A stretch of 41,097 bases of DNA from Pseudomonas sp. BN102 (lineage in GTDB: Bacteria; Pseudomonadota; Gammaproteobacteria; Pseudomonadales; Pseudomonadaceae): positions 1 to 41,097 of the forward strand of contig NZ_SSON01000010.1 of assembly GCF_029871245.1 (NCBI RefSeq), given 5' to 3'. A model generated the notes under the pieces. It ran no database searches, had not been told where the DNA came from, and saw only the letters and a program-made list of their open reading frames with translations. Of this stretch, positions 8,958 to 16,462 are shown one piece after another (positions within the stretch are counted from its first letter, which is position 1; every line of letters begins with the position of its first letter). A program made the translations under genes and the position numbers.

Positions 8958-8974
8958 CTCCTCTGAGCGAGGAG
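8958..8974 (-). promoter_or_regulatory. tcuA: Hairpin that can mask the tcuA ribosome-binding site
   Basis: In the tcuA leader RNA, CTCCTC pairs with GAGGAG across a 5-nt loop (DNA 8969-8974 and 8958-8963). The GAGGAG half is the Shine-Dalgarno sequence, ending 2 nt before the first ATG. A closed stem would block initiation, so translation may be modulated by an RNA-binding factor or by a competing upstream structure. The pairing is visible; regulation is a hypothesis. Confidence 0.45.
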
Positions 8975-9081
8975 ACGGAAGTTAAGCTGCTCCCCGCGAT
9001 GGAGAGGACTGTAGAGAGAGGGCGTTTGGTCCGAAACGCGCTACGACTAAGCAGGTATTTAGTTTTTCTAAAGACCGTCGA

Positions 9082-10002
9082 TCACAGCAGCCGTGCGCCC
9101 GGCCACTGACCGCGCGTGACGAGGTCGCAAGCGACGTCCAGTAACACGATGCGGGTGGCCAAAGCCGCTGGCGACAGCTCATCGTCCGACAAGCTGGCCA
9201 ACAGGTTGCGCCGCTCTGCTTCCGCGTCAGCAATCGGGAAGACCCTGAGCCCCGCCTGCAGCGAGCGCGCCACCGTTGCACCGGGCTGGATGGTCGCGGC
9301 GTGACCTGCGATCACCGCATCCATCAACAGTGTCAGACCATCAATCTCCATGACTACCCGCGGCTCATGGCCGATACGTTCGAATGCAGCGTTAAGCGTA
9401 GTGCGCAGGCCGTGCTGTTGGCTGGGCAATACCAACGGCAACTCATCGAGCTCAGCCAATGACAGTTCCTCCCCCCAATCGGGTCGAACCAGCGAGGGCG
9501 GCACGATGACGAACAGGCGCTCTTGCAGCAGTGGGCGAATACTGAGGCGAGGCCCCACTTCTGACTGAAACAAGACCGCCAGGTCCAGATGGCGCGCGTT
9601 CAACTGGCTGACCAAGTACCCGGATAACATCTCGACCAGATGCAGGCGCACCTGCGGATAGCGTTCACGCATGGCGGCAATCAGAGGCAACGCGAGGACC
9701 GAAGCCGTAGTCGGTGCCAGGCCGACACTGGTATAGCCGCTCATACGGCCACTCTGGGCGGCTAATACGGCGTTGTCTGCCTGACGCAAGGTAAGGCGTG
9801 CATGGTGTTCGAAGGCGAGGCCAGCCGCGGTTGGAGAGACACCTGTGGTGGTGCGGTTCAGCAGGCGAGTAGAGAGTTCGCTCTCCAACTTGCTGAGCTG
9901 CTGGCTCAGGGCCGAGGTGCCAATACCCAGCTCCAGGGCTGCACGGCCCAAACTGCCATGCTCCAGGACACTGAGGTAGTAACGCAGCTGACGCAGTTCC
10001 AT
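9082..10002 (-). CDS. tcuR: LysR-family regulator TcuR
   Basis: This 306-residue LysR protein has its DNA-binding domain at residues 1-60 (SLGRAALELGIGTSALSQQLSKLE) and its effector domain from about residue 92 (YTSVGLAPTTASVLALPLIAAM). In Salmonella the gene beside tcuABC encodes TcuR, which activates the operon in response to tricarballylate. Here it is immediately upstream of tcuA on the same strand, with a 126-bp gap that must hold the tcuAB promoter if tcuAB is separately initiated. This differs from the divergent arrangement common for LysR pairs. The name rests on position plus family; wording in the effector domain is compatible with TcuR/Nac-like members. Confidence 0.82.
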   Translation of the reverse strand: MELRQLRYYLSVLEHGSLGRAALELGIGTSALSQQLSKLESELSTRLLNRTTTGVSPTAAGLAFEHHARLTLRQADNAVLAAQSGRMSGYTSVGLAPTTASVLALPLIAAMRERYPQVRLHLVEMLSGYLVSQLNARHLDLAVLFQSEVGPRLSIRPLLQERLFVIVPPSLVRPDWGEELSLAELDELPLVLPSQQHGLRTTLNAAFERIGHEPRVVMEIDGLTLLMDAVIAGHAATIQPGATVARSLQAGLRVFPIADAEAERRNLLASLSDDELSPAALATRIVLLDVACDLVTRGQWPGARLL

Positions 10003-10118
10003 ACAGGACCTCGGCGATGAGTAGAGGCCAGGATGGTAGCCGGATTGCTAACGCTACCGCAGCCTGGATCCGACTCCATACCTGGCGAGCACCGAGATCC
10101 TGGAAATCAGCCGTTTAA

Positions 10119-10802
10119 CTAATCAACCACTGCTGATGCACGCGTGCGCAGCAATAGACCTGTGCCCATCACCAGGGAAGCGCCACAGGCTGCAGCCAGG
10201 TGGTTGGACCAGGCCTCGATCGGAATCCAGCTCGCCACCGCGATGTCGGTTACAGCCATGCCCCCGGCAATCCAGCCCAGCAAGCCGCCCCCCAGCAGTA
10301 CAACCTGCGGGTAACGATCCATCAGTCTGAGCACCAGCTGGCTACCCCAAACGATGATCGGGATGCTGATCAGCACGCCCAGGCTGACGAGGACCAGGTT
10401 GCCGCCGGCAGCCCCGGCCACCGCGAGCACGTTGTCCAGACTCATGACAGCGTCGGCGATGATGATCGTTTTGATTGCGGCGAAGAAGCTCGCGCCTGCC
10501 CTAACTTCGTGGCCCTGTTCGTCTTCGGGCAGCAGCAATTTCACGCCGATCCATAGCAACAGCGCCGCACCTACCAGTTTCAGATACGGCAAGGCCAGTA
10601 GCTGCATGGCAAAGAACAACAATGCGATGCGCAGTAGGATTGCCCCAGCTACTCCACCGACGATGGCTCGGCGTCGTTGTTCCTCCGGAAGATGCCGACA
10701 CGCCAGTGCAATGACCACTGCGTTATCGCCGCCCAACAGGATGTCGATGGCGATAATCTGCATAAGTGCCATCCAGAAAACAGGGTCACTCAGCCACTCC
10801 AT
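10119..10802 (-). CDS. TerC-family membrane protein, putative metal exporter
   Basis: This 227-residue integral membrane protein of the TerC family has about seven transmembrane helices. The two family acidic motifs are IDILLGGDNAVVIALA (residues about 19-34) and IIIADAVMSLDNVLAVAG (about 112-129). TerC-family proteins such as Bacillus MeeF/MeeY and E. coli Alx act in manganese export; others belong to tellurite-resistance operons, of which no other gene is present here. It lies between the OprD terminator and tcuR, reading with them, preceded by a GGAG ribosome site. Its place inside a block of carriers for metal-tricarboxylate complexes suggests disposal of co-imported divalent metal, which is inference. 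Confidence 0.88.
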   Translation of the reverse strand: MEWLSDPVFWMALMQIIAIDILLGGDNAVVIALACRHLPEEQRRRAIVGGVAGAILLRIALLFFAMQLLALPYLKLVGAALLLWIGVKLLLPEDEQGHEVRAGASFFAAIKTIIIADAVMSLDNVLAVAGAAGGNLVLVSLGVLISIPIIVWGSQLVLRLMDRYPQVVLLGGGLLGWIAGGMAVTDIAVASWIPIEAWSNHLAAACGASLVMGTGLLLRTRASAVVD

Positions 10803-10828
10803 AAATCCATATCTCCGCTATCGATAAA

Positions 10829-10852
10829 AGAATCCGGGGGCAAAGCCCCCGG
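10829..10852 (-). terminator. Rho-independent terminator of the OprD gene
   Basis: CCGGGGGC at 10834-10841 and GCCCCCGG at 10845-10852 form an 8-bp GC stem with a 3-nt loop. On the minus strand the stem is followed by ATTCTTTTATC, a short uridine-rich tail. It lies about 150 bp past the OprD stop and just before terC, so terC needs its own promoter or read-through. Confidence 0.75.
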
Positions 10853-11004
10853 CTCCGGAACCTCCGCCGGCGCGACGGGTAGTCGAGACGGGTGGTCGGA
10901 AAAGCGTGGTTTGAGGATTAAGGGCCCGCGCGCCTTGTGGGCACACGGGCGCGGCGCCCGCTCTTCTAAGCGCCACTTCGGGCTGGTAAGCCCGCATTCG
11001 GGAC

Positions 11005-12276
11005 CTACCAGAGCGCGATGTCGTAGGTGAAATACAGGCGATTGTTGTCGCGGCCCCTGCTGTAGCTGGAGCGATAGGCGATGTTGCGCAGCTTCACACC
11101 AAGCCCTTTGAGAGCCCCCTGCTGCATCACGTAGGCAAGGTCAATGTCCCGCTCCCACTCGTGGGCGTTCACCTCGTTGCCGCGCAGTTCGGTCGTGCCA
11201 TCCCGGCCTTTGAAATAGCGAACGCCAGTTGTCAGTCCTGGCACTCCAATGGCTGCAAAGTCGTAGGCATAACCGAGCATCCAGGTGCGCTCGTCCTCCT
11301 CAATGAACTTGCCGACACCGGCATTGCTGAAGCTGTAGACCGTGGCGCCGTTGACGAATGGCAGCCCGCCTTCGCCATTCAGTTGCTGGTAGCCTGCGCT
11401 TAAGGCATGGCCCTTCAGGGTGTAGGTCAGCAGGCCGCTGTACATGTCGTTGTCCAGCTCGCCATTGCGTGCCTCTCCCGCATCCTGGCTGTGGAAGTAG
11501 CGCAGGTCGGTGGTGAGGCTGCCTGGCCCCAAGGGCAGGCTGTGGACCAGGCCGATGAAGTGCTGCTGGTAGAACTCTTCCAGCTCGCCATAGTAGTAAC
11601 TCAGGGTCAGGGCCTTGCTGGGCTTGTAGTCGGCACCGGCGAACCAGAAGCCCTCACCGTCATCACCTGCGTATCCGTCGGCAGTGATCGAATGGTTGTC
11701 ACTGGAGTCGCGCATGCGGAACTCGTCGAAGTAACCACCTGTGAGGCTTAGGTCGGCTATATCGGCGCTGGTGACCTGGGTGCCTTCGAAGGTTTGCGGC
11801 AACAAGCGCGCATCGTTGCGCACCAGAACCGGCAGCTTGGGCTGATGAGTGCCGTGCTTGAGCGTGGTACCGGCGAAGCGTGCCTTGGCGGTCAGGCCCA
11901 GGCTGGAAAATTCGTCCGCGGCCCGACCGTCATCGTGCAGGGGCAAAAGCCCGGTACCGGCGCGGCCGGCGCCGGAATCCAGCTTCACACCCAGCAGTCC
12001 CAGGGCGTCCAAACCGAAACCGAGGCGGCCTGGGGTGAACCCGGATTGCATATCCAGCAGGAAACCCTGGGCCCATTCTTCCTTCTTCGACTGTGCGTTG
12101 GCAGCGGACTTGGCGGTCATGCCCGTCTCGTCCTTGAAGTCATCGTTGAAGTAGATGTTGCGCAATTGCAAGTTGGCTTTGCTGTCTTCGATGAAGCCGG
12201 CGGCCCCTGCGGCAGGTGCCAGGCAGGCGACTAGGCACGCCAGGGTGGAAGGCAGGGGCTTGGCGTTGGTTTTCAT
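11005..12276 (-). CDS. OprD-family outer-membrane porin (organic acid)
   Basis: Starting at ATG 12276 (MKTNAKPLPST) with AAGGTG 10 nt upstream gives a 423-residue OprD-family porin. A Sec signal peptide ends near APAAGAA (about residue 25). The mature protein begins GFIEDSKANLQLRNIYFNDDF, the classic OprD N-terminus, and ends in FTYDIALW with a terminal aromatic residue required for barrel assembly. Internal GLDALGLLGVKLDSG and GYAYDFAAIGVPGLTTGVRYFKG are family hallmarks. OprD porins pass amino acids or organic acids. P. aeruginosa OpdH, of this family, is induced by tricarballylate and cis-aconitate, so its position between citrate carriers and tcu genes supports tricarboxylate uptake. A longer in-frame extension overlaps the CitMHS gene and is rejected. 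Confidence 0.92.
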   Translation of the reverse strand: MKTNAKPLPSTLACLVACLAPAAGAAGFIEDSKANLQLRNIYFNDDFKDETGMTAKSAANAQSKKEEWAQGFLLDMQSGFTPGRLGFGLDALGLLGVKLDSGAGRAGTGLLPLHDDGRAADEFSSLGLTAKARFAGTTLKHGTHQPKLPVLVRNDARLLPQTFEGTQVTSADIADLSLTGGYFDEFRMRDSSDNHSITADGYAGDDGEGFWFAGADYKPSKALTLSYYYGELEEFYQQHFIGLVHSLPLGPGSLTTDLRYFHSQDAGEARNGELDNDMYSGLLTYTLKGHALSAGYQQLNGEGGLPFVNGATVYSFSNAGVGKFIEEDERTWMLGYAYDFAAIGVPGLTTGVRYFKGRDGTTELRGNEVNAHEWERDIDLAYVMQQGALKGLGVKLRNIAYRSSYSRGRDNNRLYFTYDIALW

Positions 12277-12383
12277 GGTGTCTTCACCTTTTTGTTCTGG
12301 ACGCACTCGGCCAGCGGGCGCGCAGGAACACACCACGGGGCCAGATCTCAGGGGGTTTGCCCGACTTCGCCGGGCGCGGAAAC

Positions 12384-13688
12384 TCAGGCGAGCAGCGTGA
12401 TGGCACCCGTCAGCAGGGCCAGCACGGTAATGACGAGCGAGGTGAGGATCGCCCACTTGTAGGTGAAGCGCTGGAAGTCGCCGATGTCACAATCGACCAT
12501 GCCCACCAGCAGGAGTGTCGAGGCCACCAGCGGACTCATCAGGTGCACCGGCTGGCCGAGGATGGAAGCGCGTGCGATTTCCACCGGATCGATGCCATAG
12601 GCCGCAGCGGCCTGGGCGAGGATGGGCACCATGCCGAAGTAGTACGCGTCGTTGGAGAGCACGAAGGTCAGCGGCATGCTGGTGATGGCCACCACCAGCG
12701 GGAAGAAGCTGCCCCAGGAGGATGGGATCATCTCCACCAGGGAGTTGGCCAGGGAGTCCACCATCTTGGTGCCGGAGAATATGCCGGCGAATACCCCGGC
12801 GGCGAACACCAGCAGCACCACGGTCATGGCGTTACCCGAGTGGGCGAGGATGCGCTCCTTCTGCAGCTCCAGCTGCGGGTAGTTGATCATCAGCGCCACC
12901 ACGAAGCCGAGCATGAACAGCACCGCCGCATTCATCAGCCCCGTCACCAACGCCACCATCACCGCGATCACCAGCAGCAGGTTGAGCCAGATGAGCTTCG
13001 GCCGCTTGTTCGGGTTATCGGCAAGAATCAGCTTGATGTAGCAATCGTCGCCACCGGTCTTCAGGTGGGTGTTGCCAATCCGCTTCAGCTCTTTGCGCCC
13101 GAGGATGTAGGCGGTGAACACCACCCAGAGGGCGCCGCCCGCCATGGTCGGCAGCATGGGAATGAAATACTCGCTGGCGTCCAGCCCGAGCACGGCGATT
13201 GCGCGAGTGGCCGGACCGCCCCAGGGGCTCATGCCACTCATGATGCTCAGTGACAGCATGGATACGCACGCGAGGATCAGCGGGTTCATACCGATGCGCT
13301 TGTATAGCGGCAGCATGGCGGCCACGGTGATCATGTAGGTGGTGGTGCCGTCACCATCCAGCGCCACCAGCAGCGACAGCACAGCGGTGCCCATGGCGAT
13401 CTTCACCGGATTGCCGTTGACCGTCTGCAAGATGCGGCGAATCAGCGGATCGAACAGCCCGGAGTCGATCATGATTCCGAAAAACAGGATGGCGAAAAGC
13501 AATAGCGCTGCCGAGGGCGCCACCGTCTTCAGGCCGTCGAGCATCATCTTGCCGAGCTCGGGCGCGAAGCCGCCGGCCAATGCGAAGACGATGGGCACTA
13601 CGGTCAAGGCCACGACCGGGGACAGGCGTTTGGTCATGATCAGGTAAGTGAACACGACCACCATGGACAAACCGAGCAGAGAAAGCAT
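12384..13688 (-). CDS. CitMHS-family metal-citrate/proton symporter, copy 2
   Basis: This is the 434-residue paralogue of the gene at 4829-6133, about 90% identical by eye, with identical start, length and hallmark segments (LDGDGTTTYM, WGGPATRA, SNDAYYFGMVP). Differences cluster in residues 36-60, about 220-255 and the last 30 residues, mostly in loops or conservative membrane positions. It precedes the OprD gene by 107 bp on the same strand and follows the PrpF/GalD-type gene by 233 bp, so it could be cotranscribed with the porin. The pair probably arose by duplication including promoter DNA. Keeping both suggests different substrates (citrate, tricarballylate, aconitates) or different metals. 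Confidence 0.92.
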   Translation of the reverse strand: MLSLLGLSMVVVFTYLIMTKRLSPVVALTVVPIVFALAGGFAPELGKMMLDGLKTVAPSAALLLFAILFFGIMIDSGLFDPLIRRILQTVNGNPVKIAMGTAVLSLLVALDGDGTTTYMITVAAMLPLYKRIGMNPLILACVSMLSLSIMSGMSPWGGPATRAIAVLGLDASEYFIPMLPTMAGGALWVVFTAYILGRKELKRIGNTHLKTGGDDCYIKLILADNPNKRPKLIWLNLLLVIAVMVALVTGLMNAAVLFMLGFVVALMINYPQLELQKERILAHSGNAMTVVLLVFAAGVFAGIFSGTKMVDSLANSLVEMIPSSWGSFFPLVVAITSMPLTFVLSNDAYYFGMVPILAQAAAAYGIDPVEIARASILGQPVHLMSPLVASTLLLVGMVDCDIGDFQRFTYKWAILTSLVITVLALLTGAITLLA

Positions 13689-13815
13689 GGCGTTGGACTC
13701 TTGTAATTATGGGTTCCAGCTCCATTGGGCGTACGAGCCGCCGCACATGAAGCAGCTAATCGCCAGGGCGTGCAAGCGCCCCAGGCATCCTCACGATGAA
13801 CGTGGATGACCGGTT
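13689..13815 (-). promoter_or_regulatory. Upstream region of CitMHS copy 2, conserved with copy 1
   Basis: Positions 13689-13717 repeat the copy 1 leader with a single-base length difference. The hairpin TCGCCAGGGCG-N6-CGCCCC (centred near 13772) and GGATGACCGGTT (13804-13815) match the elements seen before copy 1. The sequence between these blocks has diverged, which points to selection on the blocks rather than only recent duplication. Confidence 0.5.
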
Positions 13816-13921
13816 GCAGCGCAGTTGTGATGTAAGCAGCGAGTGATGGAAGTCTTCATTTTTTGTTACCCGTCTTGTGATTGTTGTCTGGGCGCATCGA
13901 GACACGGGACAGCATTTGGAA

Positions 13922-15022
13922 TCAGTGGATTGCATCCGGCATGCGGTAATAGAGACGACCATCCATGATCTTGCGGGCAGTACGGATCAGCGAGACTCGG
14001 GCGATATCCATCGGGTTGCCTTCACGCAACTCGACTCGCAGGTCCAGATGACCTGAGGGGTGCTCGATACGTATGGACGCGAGGGGTTTGCCAGCTTCTA
14101 CGCGACTGGTTTCCAGGGCGAGGCGATGGGCCACGCTACCGGGAACATTCACTGCGGCGCCAAGAGCGATCGCGCCGGTTACGGCAAGCGCCTTGTGGCA
14201 GCGCTGTGGTACGAAGTAGCGCGCGCACAGCGTTCCGTCTTCGCCAACTGCCGGCGACAGCAGAATGGGTTTTGGCAGCACCGACTGGCTGACATCTCCC
14301 ATGCCCATGCGGCGGCCCGCTTCACAGCGAATGCGCTCCAGACGCTCAAGCATTGCGCTGTTGGCATCCAGTGCAGCCGGATCGGCGTGACCATCCACAC
14401 CCAGGTCGCTTGCACGAATCATCACCGTCGGGGTCGCGGCATCCAGGCAGGTGACGTCGACACCCTCAATCTGCTCGATAGCATGACCTGTAGGAAGCAG
14501 GGCCCCGGTCTTGGCACCAGCGACGTCCAGGAAGCTGAGACGAATACCCGCTGCAGAACCTGGAACGCCACTGATACTGGTATCGCCTTCGTATTCCACG
14601 CGACCACGCGGAGTAGGTACGAAACACTCAATGATGCGCTGAGTGTTGATGTTGAACACTCGCACTCGCGTCTCGCCGTAGGTGGGAGCCACAAGGCCAG
14701 TCTCGATCGCGAATGGGCCAACGGCCGAGAGCATGTTGCCGCAGTTGGGCGTGAAATCTACCCGGCGCTCGGTCACGTCCACTTGGGCGAACAGGTAGTC
14801 CACATCTGCGTCCGGGCGACTGGAGCGTCCAACGATGGCCACTTTGCTTGTAAGGGAGTTACCGCCGCCAATGCCGTCCACCTGAAGCGGATGGCCGGAG
14901 CCCATTAAATCGAGTAAGACCTGGGCACGCGCTTCCTGCGAATCAGGCAGATCGGTCATGTGGATGAAGGGGCCGCGTGAGGTGCCGCCACGCATAATCA
15001 TGCAAGGGATGCTGTTCATCAT
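13922..15022 (-). CDS. PrpF/GalD-family isomerase (4-oxalomesaconate tautomerase-like)
   Basis: This 366-residue protein of the PrpF/GalD family has the diaminopimelate-epimerase fold in two halves. The N-terminal RGGTSRG is at residues 11-17 and DGIGGGNSLTSK at 49-60. The presumed acid/base pair is Lys60 and Cys94 (in NCGNML), equivalent to the PrpF lysine and cysteine. GalD tautomerises 4-oxalomesaconate; PrpF isomerises methylaconitate and aconitate double bonds. The wording at the N-terminus is closer to GalD, but there are no gallate or protocatechuate genes here. The neighbours are citrate-type carriers and tcuAB, whose product is cis-aconitate, so cis/trans-aconitate isomerisation is a plausible task. 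It is divergent from a LysR gene. Confidence 0.85.
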   Translation of the reverse strand: MMNSIPCMIMRGGTSRGPFIHMTDLPDSQEARAQVLLDLMGSGHPLQVDGIGGGNSLTSKVAIVGRSSRPDADVDYLFAQVDVTERRVDFTPNCGNMLSAVGPFAIETGLVAPTYGETRVRVFNINTQRIIECFVPTPRGRVEYEGDTSISGVPGSAAGIRLSFLDVAGAKTGALLPTGHAIEQIEGVDVTCLDAATPTVMIRASDLGVDGHADPAALDANSAMLERLERIRCEAGRRMGMGDVSQSVLPKPILLSPAVGEDGTLCARYFVPQRCHKALAVTGAIALGAAVNVPGSVAHRLALETSRVEAGKPLASIRIEHPSGHLDLRVELREGNPMDIARVSLIRTARKIMDGRLYYRMPDAIH

Positions 15023-15117
15023 CTTGGTTTAATCCGTGACCGTTCCAACGATGGCTACAGCTTGTCAGCGCCCTTTTGATGCTTCAAATGCAAAGATCAA
15101 CAGCAACTGATAGGATA

Positions 15118-15133
15118 TGCGCATTAATGCACA
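15118..15133. promoter_or_regulatory. Palindrome in the isomerase/LysR divergent promoter
   Basis: TGCGCATTAATGCACA is a 16-bp near-perfect palindrome (one mismatched pair; core GCATTAATGC is perfect). It lies 25 bp before the LysR start and 95 bp before the isomerase start. Its AT-rich centre and position are those expected of a LysR recognition site controlling both genes. Binding is not shown. Confidence 0.5.
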
Positions 15134-15157
15134 AAGCAGAACCATAGAGGTCCTTTC

Positions 15158-16051
15158 ATGCATAGAATAGAATTCCTCGACCTCGCAGCTTTTGTGCGAG
15201 TGGCTGAATCACAGTCCTTTCAGGAAGCCGCCCAGGCACTCCATCTATCCCAGCCGGCGCTGTCTCGCCGCCTTCAGAAACTGGAAGAAACCCTTGGAGC
15301 CAAGCTGCTGGAGCGCACCACCCGGCGCACTTGGCTAACCGAAATAGGCAAGGAATACCTGCCCCGGGCTCGACGGATGCTGGAAGACTACGAGTCCTCG
15401 ATACAGGGCATACGCGAGCTCAAGACACACCAAAAAGGTACCGTGACGATCGCGTGCATCCCGACCGCGGCGTTCTACTTCCTGCCCAGCGTGATACGGG
15501 TGTTCAACGAGGCCTACCCGGGCATACGCATCCGAATACTTGATGTCAGCGCCAACGAAGGTCTGGAGCGCGTGGTGAGCGGAGACGCTGACTTCGGCAT
15601 CAACATGATCAGCGCCCAACATCCTGACGTTAGCTTCACACCGCTGCTTCGTGACCCATTCGTACTCGCAATGCGGAGCGACCATCCTTTGGCAGCGCTG
15701 TCTGAAGTGAACTGGCAAGATCTCCAGAACGTACGCCTGATCACTGTGAGTCGAGACAGCGGCAACCGCATGTTGCTGGACAGTGCCCTTTCAGGCCATG
15801 GAATCCGCCTCAACGGCTTTTACGAAGTGCAGCATCTATCCACCTCGCTGGGCCTGGTCGAATGCGGCCTTGGTGTAGCGATTTTGCCGCGGATGGCTAT
15901 GCCTGATGCCGAACATGAAAACCTCTGTTCCAGGGAGTTACCTCCCCCTCATATCGAACGCACCATCGGGCTGGTGCGTCGAGACGGCGAGCCCCTATCG
16001 AGCACAGCAGAACTCTTCATTGAGATGCTGCTCAAGCGATGGCGTGAATAG
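15158..16051 (+). CDS. LysR-family regulator divergent from the PrpF/GalD-type gene
   Basis: This 297-residue LysR protein has its helix-turn-helix at about residues 18-41 (SFQEAAQALHLSQPALSRRLQKLE). LLERTTRRTWLTEIGKEYLPRAR follows, with the effector domain from about residue 92 (GTVTIACIPTAAFYFLPSVIRVF). The ATG at 15158 follows GAGG with normal spacing. The effector half is of the type found beside tricarboxylate and 4-oxalomesaconate genes. Divergence from the isomerase with a palindrome between them makes it the likely activator of that gene and perhaps of CitMHS copy 2 and the porin. It is the fourth LysR gene in the window. Confidence 0.9.
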   Translation: MHRIEFLDLAAFVRVAESQSFQEAAQALHLSQPALSRRLQKLEETLGAKLLERTTRRTWLTEIGKEYLPRARRMLEDYESSIQGIRELKTHQKGTVTIACIPTAAFYFLPSVIRVFNEAYPGIRIRILDVSANEGLERVVSGDADFGINMISAQHPDVSFTPLLRDPFVLAMRSDHPLAALSEVNWQDLQNVRLITVSRDSGNRMLLDSALSGHGIRLNGFYEVQHLSTSLGLVECGLGVAILPRMAMPDAEHENLCSRELPPPHIERTIGLVRRDGEPLSSTAELFIEMLLKRWRE

Positions 16052-16462
16052 GCCTTTAACGCGCCTACCTTGTATTTGTGGAAGGTAATTGTCCATACGG
16101 CCACTGCCTGGTCTGTCCACCAGTTCCGGGACAGACCAGCCGGCAAAACCTCAGATGAGGGGCCGGAAGTGCAAAGATCCGTTATAGCGGCTTGAGTCGT
16201 TCAATTACTCGGAGCGAGGGTTACATCTGGCATATTGCGGCCCTTATACAAGGCGCTACGCCAGAAATGCATGGACACTTCAGACCATCCCTAACTCAAA
16301 TGCCCAGACAAGCTTCATCTAGACTTACTGAGCGGGACTGGAAGCTAAAGGCGAGTGGAGTGCTGGAAGGCAGATGTCCATGCCCTTGGTGACAACGGTC
16401 CGGCATCAAGGGTTGTGTCTTGTTCCATCAAGGCGGAATACGCGGTTCTCGGAGGGTCAACG
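16052..16462 (+). other. Intergenic gap with one strong hairpin
   Basis: No gene is supported in these 411 bp. An 11-bp perfect stem (CTGGTCTGTCC at 16108-16118, GGACAGACCAG at 16129-16139) with a 10-nt loop lies 57 bp past the LysR stop and may end that transcript, although no T run follows. The remainder must contain the promoter of the binding-protein gene, but I see no confident -35/-10 pair. An open frame extends upstream from the binding-protein start to 16355, without family resemblance. Confidence 0.5.

Noticed and set aside
10119-10802. Reading the TerC gene as part of a tellurite-resistance operon
   Set aside because: No terA, terB, terD, terE or terZ genes are in the window. The neighbours are tricarboxylate genes.
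12216-13253. A 345-codon plus-strand open frame rich in His, Glu and Gly opposite CitMHS copy 2
   Set aside because: The same shadow partly recurs opposite CitMHS copy 1, which shows that it follows from carrier codon usage. It has no ribosome site.
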